IMG/VR virus record: IMGVR_UViG_3300031957_003831
Location: 1 to 33,000 of that record
Origin: a virus
Strand: one strand, 5' to 3'
Length of the DNA stretch: 33,000 nucleotides
Position 1 is the stretch's first letter, and each line of letters begins with the position of its first letter. Made by a program: the position numbers and the translations under genes. The notes below the pieces were generated by a model. It did not search any database, was not told where the DNA came from, and was given only the letters and a program-made list of their open reading frames with translations. This document shows positions 31,600 to 33,000 of the stretch, in pieces.

Positions 31600-33000
31600 G
31601 TGACCACAGGGATCATTGAACATGTTGAAATTAGGGATCTGTTCGGTCTCTTCAATTACAGAATACCGGAATCTGGTACTTTAGCTAATCCATCTATCCT
31701 CTATGGCGACAATGGCGTCGGGAAAAGTACAGTTCTGAACTTGGTTTTTCACCTTTTGTCCGCGGCCGGTGACCGTGGTCACAGGACGGCAATTTGGAAT
31801 ACTCCATTCTCCTATCTCCGGGTTTCGCTGAAGAGTGGTTACGAGCTGACCGCGTGCCGTGAGAATGGGACTGATGACGACGTCATAGTACTTTCCGTCG
31901 CCTATGGCGGGAAAGTGGAAGCTGAGTGGAACTATGCAAAAGGTCGGCGCGAATACGATTACTCTTTAAGTGAAGATGTAAGCGACATTGTGGTTGAGCA
32001 GCTTCTTAATGAGCGTACCATTTCTCCCACAGTAGCATATGAAATCAGGATGAAGAAGAGGCGCCCGAAAGACGACGGCGTTAGGAGGGGGGAGCGCAAC
32101 TATCTGAATGCTCTCGAAGGTTGCAGTCCAACGATTTTTTTGGTTAGCGCCGAAAGACGACTTGAAAGCGATGCCATCTCGGGCCCGACTGATGAGATGG
32201 AGCTGAGAGAAGTTCTCCACAACCCCAACGGTCGGAAAATGGGTGATCTTGTCAAGAGATCTAGGCAGGTTTCGCTGAAACAGGCTTTGGCGAAGGCGTC
32301 TCGCTGGGTGCAAGATAAGGCTCTCAAGAGTGCCACGCAAGGATCGATGAATGTTCATTCAGTGTATGAGCAAATCTTAGGCCAGCTTTCGGTGAATTAT
32401 TCCGATGATGATGTGGTGATACGGGAGGATAGCTTGGAGCGTCTTCTTGAAAATCTTTCTGATATAGAAAGAGATAGCGCCAGCTACTCACGCTACGAGA
32501 TTACAGGCGCGATCAATGTTGATAAACTAAGGCTCGCCCTGACAACCGGGCCGGATCAAGGTCGATTAATATCGGCAAAACTCATTGATCCCTATGTGAA
32601 GTCTGTGTTGAGCAGACTGGAAGCGATCGATCCAGTTTTCAGAATGATCGATGAGTTTGTTAATCAGATAAATACGTTCTTGACCAGGAAAGTGTTGAAG
32701 TTCTCGATGGGGAGAGGGTTTCGGATTATCAATGAAATCGGGGATAGCCTTGATGAATCTCAGCTCTCTTCGGGTGAGCAGCAGCTGCTTCTCATGTTCT
32801 GCTATGCGCTTACTGCTCAGGATCAGCCCAGTATTTTCATTGTTGATGAGCCTGAGATCTCGCTGAATATCAAATGGCAGCGCCAGCTATTGAAGTCGCT
32901 AGGCGAAATCACACGGGGAACAGAGACTCAATTTATCTTCGCTTCCCACTCTTTAGAGTTGATCGCTCAGCATCGTTCCAATGTTGTAAAGATTGGTTGA
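31600..33000 (+). CDS. ABC/OLD-like AAA ATPase, likely defence protein
   Basis: A 466-residue single-chain SMC/RecF-like ATPase. Walker A is GDNGVGKST (36-44), the ABC-type signature LSSGEQQLLL (389-398), Walker B IFIVDEPEISL (412-422) with E417 as catalytic base, and the H-loop ASHSLEL with H450. A long helical insertion (about 120-380) separates the two halves. There is no TOPRIM or nuclease domain in this protein, so the effector would be a partner, as with PtuA of Septu, AAA/DUF4435 pairs or retron ATPases. It starts with GTG (GGAG eight bases upstream). GC is far lower than in the phage genes, indicating separate acquisition. The stop is the last codon of the window, so downstream partners are not visible. 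Confidence 0.85.
   Translation: MTTGIIEHVEIRDLFGLFNYRIPESGTLANPSILYGDNGVGKSTVLNLVFHLLSAAGDRGHRTAIWNTPFSYLRVSLKSGYELTACRENGTDDDVIVLSVAYGGKVEAEWNYAKGRREYDYSLSEDVSDIVVEQLLNERTISPTVAYEIRMKKRRPKDDGVRRGERNYLNALEGCSPTIFLVSAERRLESDAISGPTDEMELREVLHNPNGRKMGDLVKRSRQVSLKQALAKASRWVQDKALKSATQGSMNVHSVYEQILGQLSVNYSDDDVVIREDSLERLLENLSDIERDSASYSRYEITGAINVDKLRLALTTGPDQGRLISAKLIDPYVKSVLSRLEAIDPVFRMIDEFVNQINTFLTRKVLKFSMGRGFRIINEIGDSLDESQLSSGEQQLLLMFCYALTAQDQPSIFIVDEPEISLNIKWQRQLLKSLGEITRGTETQFIFASHSLELIAQHRSNVVKIG

Noticed and set aside
1-33000. CRISPR array, tRNA or rRNA genes
   Set aside because: No regularly spaced repeats of CRISPR type, no cloverleaf or rRNA segments were seen; a tRNA search program would be needed to exclude a partial tRNA at an attachment site.

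Overview
The window is a nearly complete tailed-phage prophage in a GC-rich genome (roughly 65% GC by eye across most of it). Codon use, GTG starts and the protein families suggest an alphaproteobacterium, probably Rhodobacterales; this is inference, because no rRNA or other taxonomic marker is present. The layout is that of a lambda/HK97-like siphophage.

Left end (1-4.0 kb), mostly minus strand: a tyrosine integrase overlapped by an excisionase-like gene, an AT-rich stretch with inverted repeats and a plus-strand terminator, two small accessory genes, then an immunity region. The S24-fold repressor (minus) faces a Cro-like gene (plus) across an 85-bp control region holding three similar GGGA...CC half-palindromes. 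Related palindromes also sit at the promoter of the 2.3-2.6 kb gene. The repressor lacks the usual Ser/Lys self-cleavage dyad.

Early region (3.8-6.9 kb, plus): an overlapping operon with the Cro-like protein, a second small HTH-like protein, a DUF1376-like replication protein, a cluster of ACAGA repeats that could be an origin, and several unknown proteins, ending at a terminator.

Cargo (7.1-9.8 kb, minus): a secreted formylglycine-type sulfatase, a GNAT acetyltransferase and a 64-residue protein. They run against the phage transcription direction and are bracketed by two nearly identical hairpins.

Late region (10.0-31.1 kb, plus): HNH endonuclease, P27-type small terminase, large terminase, HK97 portal, S49 maturation protease, major capsid protein, head-tail connectors, tail completion proteins, tail tube, tail assembly chaperones joined by a probable -1 frameshift on a run of nine A, tape measure, tail-tip proteins, a J-like host-specificity protein, a fibre with an SGNH/sialate-esterase-like domain, a LamG-like lectin protein, and a lysis cassette (LydA-like holin, GH19 endolysin with peptidoglycan-binding domain, a second small membrane protein).

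Right end (31.15-33 kb): a 450-bp stretch without a convincing gene, probably close to the phage-host junction, then a clearly AT-richer gene for an ABC/OLD-like ATPase of the kind found in defence systems. It is complete and ends at the last base of the window, so any partner gene lies outside. The attachment sites cannot be identified from this window.
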